Assembly: GCA_005800865.1 (NCBI GenBank)
Contig: SYEI01000295.1
Location: 1 to 6,974, forward strand
From: Bacteroidota bacterium
GTDB lineage: Bacteria > Bacteroidota > Bacteroidia > B-17B0 > Aurantibacillaceae
Direction of reading: 5' to 3'
Length of the DNA: 6,974 nucleotides
Of the stretch, positions 5,549-6,974 are shown in pieces (the first letter of the stretch is position 1; every line of letters begins with the position of its first letter). The notes beneath the pieces are model-generated. The model was not told the DNA's origin and made no database searches. It saw only the letters and a program-made list of their open reading frames with translations. Made by a program: the position numbers and the translations under genes.

Positions 5549-6889
5549 TTAGTCTTTAATTCCAAAAAACTCGTTATAACTCACTTCTTTGGTTTCTAAT
5601 TTACAAGAAGTTTTTAAAACGTCCAATACTTTTTTGCTGTATAAGCCTTCAAATATTTTTTGAGCTTCTTGTTCTTTCGTTAAAATACCTTGAACAATTT
5701 TTGCTACTTCAGATTCATCAGGCACTTGTCCGTAACGAGCAAATTGAGAACGCACGTAATTACTTGCTTCTTCTTTCGCTTCATCAGCAGTTACTGTGAT
5801 CTCGTTATTTTTAATGATTTTGTTTTCAATTAACTTCCATTGCATTGATTTTGCATAAGCTGGATATTCTGCTTCTAATTGCTCTTTCGTTAATGGTTTC
5901 TCGTTAACCGCCATTAACCAACGTTTTAAGAAATCATCTGGCAATGTGATGTTTAATTTTTCTACTAATGTTTTTTCTACTACTTCCACAAACTTGCGGT
6001 CTGTATCTTGTTCAAACATTAAAGCTAATTCTCCTTTAATTTTATCTTTAAATTCTTCTAAGGAGTTAACTGTTCCAGCACCGTATAATTTATCAAATAA
6101 CTCTTGGTTCAATTCAGCATCTTCCATGCGTGCAATGTTACGAACCGTTAATTGTAAGTTAGAGTTGAAGTTTTCAGCTACTTCTTTATCAATGCCTAAC
6201 GACATTGATTTATCAACTGCTGAATCATATAATTCATTCGCATTAAGCACAATTTTATCTTCTACTTTTGCTCCAGTTAATTTAGCTTTTGTTGCCTCGT
6301 TTTTTAAACGATCAATGCCAATACTTGTTGATTTAAAAATACCACCAGCAACGATGTTGTTTTCGGCGTCTAATTCAACGATGTCAATATATAATACGTC
6401 TCTAGCTTCTGCTACTTCAGGGTTTGAAGGCTTACCATAGTTACGTTTTACATCTTTTAAATATTTTTCTACTAACTCATCATCAATCTTCACTTTATTA
6501 TAAACAAAGGATTGATTGTTGTCTAATTTTACGTCAAATTGAGGAGTTAAGCCTAATTCGTAGTTAAATGTCCATTCTTTTTGTGAATCAAAATCAATTT
6601 TATTGTCTTCTTTAGGCATTGGATTTCCTAAGATTTCGATTTTGTTTTCGTTGATGTAGTTATATAAAGTTTCGTTTAGTATTTTATTGATTTCATCTAC
6701 TAAAATAGATTTACCATGTTGTTTTTTAATTAAACCAACTGGCACTTTTCCTGGTCTAAATCCTGGTAAAGCTGCTTGTTTTTGTACTTTTTTAATCGCA
6801 TTCTCAACTTTTACTTCATAATCAGCCGGAGCCAATGTGATACTCAATTCTGCATTTAATGCGCTAATGTCTTTTTTAGATATGTTCAT
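5549..6889 (-). CDS. tig: Trigger factor, ribosome-associated chaperone
   Basis: Trigger factor docks beside the ribosome exit tunnel and shields new chains. The protein is 446 residues from the chosen ATG, close to the usual family length. The N-terminal ribosome-binding domain (1-115) carries the signature GFRPGKVP (43-50) followed by VGLIKKQHGKSILVDEINK. The middle part (about 160-255) sits where the FKBP-type prolyl isomerase domain belongs, but the IPGFE-like core seen in E. coli is absent, so isomerase activity is doubtful. The C-terminal substrate cradle (about 256-446) is helical, with ITLPDDFLKRWL (314-325). I chose the ATG at 6889 (MNISKKDISALNAELSI), which matches the family's N-terminus. 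A TTG at 6922 would add 11 residues, but it overlaps the -7 promoter box. The promoter just upstream suggests a leader of roughly 25 bases. The downstream ketosynthase gene may be co-transcribed. Confidence 0.96.
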   Translation of the reverse strand: MNISKKDISALNAELSITLAPADYEVKVENAIKKVQKQAALPGFRPGKVPVGLIKKQHGKSILVDEINKILNETLYNYINENKIEILGNPMPKEDNKIDFDSQKEWTFNYELGLTPQFDVKLDNNQSFVYNKVKIDDELVEKYLKDVKRNYGKPSNPEVAEARDVLYIDIVELDAENNIVAGGIFKSTSIGIDRLKNEATKAKLTGAKVEDKIVLNANELYDSAVDKSMSLGIDKEVAENFNSNLQLTVRNIARMEDAELNQELFDKLYGAGTVNSLEEFKDKIKGELALMFEQDTDRKFVEVVEKTLVEKLNITLPDDFLKRWLMAVNEKPLTKEQLEAEYPAYAKSMQWKLIENKIIKNNEITVTADEAKEEASNYVRSQFARYGQVPDESEVAKIVQGILTKEQEAQKIFEGLYSKKVLDVLKTSCKLETKEVSYNEFFGIKD

Positions 6890-6919
6890 GTTGTTTTTCT
6901 TAAGTAAATATAAGGGGTG

Positions 6920-6950
6920 CAAAAATAAGGGATTTTAGCTAAAAATCAAC
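6920..6950 (-). promoter_or_regulatory. Bacteroidota-type promoter of tig
   Basis: On the minus strand GTTG (6947-6950) is followed after 19 bases by TATTTTTG (6920-6927). This matches the Bacteroidota sigma factor consensus TTTG, about 19-20 bases, TAnnTTTG, at all defined positions of the -7 box and at three of four in the -33 box. Transcription should start near 6914, about 25 bases before the tig ATG. The leader (TTAAGAAAAACAAC) is A-rich with no Shine-Dalgarno sequence, as is common in this phylum. Confidence 0.75.
6933..6944. promoter_or_regulatory. 12-bp palindrome inside the tig promoter spacer
   Basis: TTTTAGCTAAAA is a perfect palindrome centred between 6938 and 6939, lying between the -33 and -7 boxes. 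A protein bound here would block the polymerase. Its core TTTTAGCTAAA matches 10 of 11 bases of TTTTAGTTAAA at 6964-6974, exactly 31 bases away (about three helical turns). An operator pair is an inference; no cognate regulator is known from the window. Confidence 0.45.
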
Positions 6951-6952
6951 GA

Positions 6953-6974
6953 TTTAACTAAAATTTTAGTTAAA
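6953..6974. promoter_or_regulatory. Perfect palindrome of at least 22 bp upstream of the tig promoter
   Basis: TTTAACTAAAA (6953-6963) is the exact reverse complement of TTTTAGTTAAA (6964-6974), with no spacer, and the dyad reaches the window edge so it may be longer. It abuts the -33 box of the tig promoter. It could be an operator, or the stem of a terminator for a gene beyond the right edge, although a stem this AT-rich with no loop would be a poor terminator. Confidence 0.55.

Noticed and set aside
5946..6440. Plus-strand frame of 164 codons opposite tig
   Set aside because: It is the antisense of conserved trigger factor sequence; the Ser/Asn/Phe-rich composition is typical of reversed Lys/Glu-rich AT-rich genes.
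6890..6922. N-terminal extension of trigger factor from a TTG at 6922
   Set aside because: The TTG lies in the -7 promoter box, upstream of the likely transcription start, and the ATG at 6889 gives the normal family N-terminus.

Overview
The window looks like a piece of chromosome from an AT-rich member of the Bacteroidota. Four things support this. The first gene ends in a type IX secretion (T9SS) type A sorting domain. The trigger factor gene has a Bacteroidota-style promoter (GTTG, 19 bases, TATTTTTG). The start codons lack clear Shine-Dalgarno sequences. The trigger factor itself is of the divergent Bacteroidota kind. Genus or species cannot be fixed from the sequence alone.

Layout. Bases 2-1993 (+) hold the 3' part of a large secreted multidomain protein: a repeat propeller, two Ig/PKD-like domains, a dockerin-like calcium-binding segment, a cohesin-like domain and a T9SS sorting tail. 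It converges on a small minus-strand lipoprotein gene (2062-2532). The 68-base gap between them is mostly a perfect 16-bp inverted repeat. A 403-base non-coding stretch follows (2533-2935), with several dyads and a periodic GATTA-type repeat.

From 2936 to the right edge all genes lie on the minus strand and read, in transcription order: trigger factor (tig), a FabH/DarB-like ketosynthase III, an unrecognised 132-aa protein, and a BtrH_N/DUF4872 acyltransferase-like protein. The last three are tightly packed (10-base gap, then an 8-base overlap) and almost certainly form one unit. A ketosynthase III could make or load an acyl chain, and a BtrH-like protein could move an acyl group from a carrier protein to an amine or similar acceptor. 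The three together therefore look like a small, undescribed acyl-transfer or specialised-lipid module. No acyl carrier protein, DarA-like partner, transporter or tailoring enzyme is visible in the window, so the product is unknown.

The right edge has a well-defined tig promoter. One 12-bp palindrome lies inside its spacer, and a perfect palindrome of at least 22 bp lies just upstream with the same half-site, so it may be an operator. The most interesting items are the three-gene ketosynthase/unknown/BtrH module, the dyad-rich tig promoter, and the dockerin plus cohesin-like arrangement in the secreted protein.
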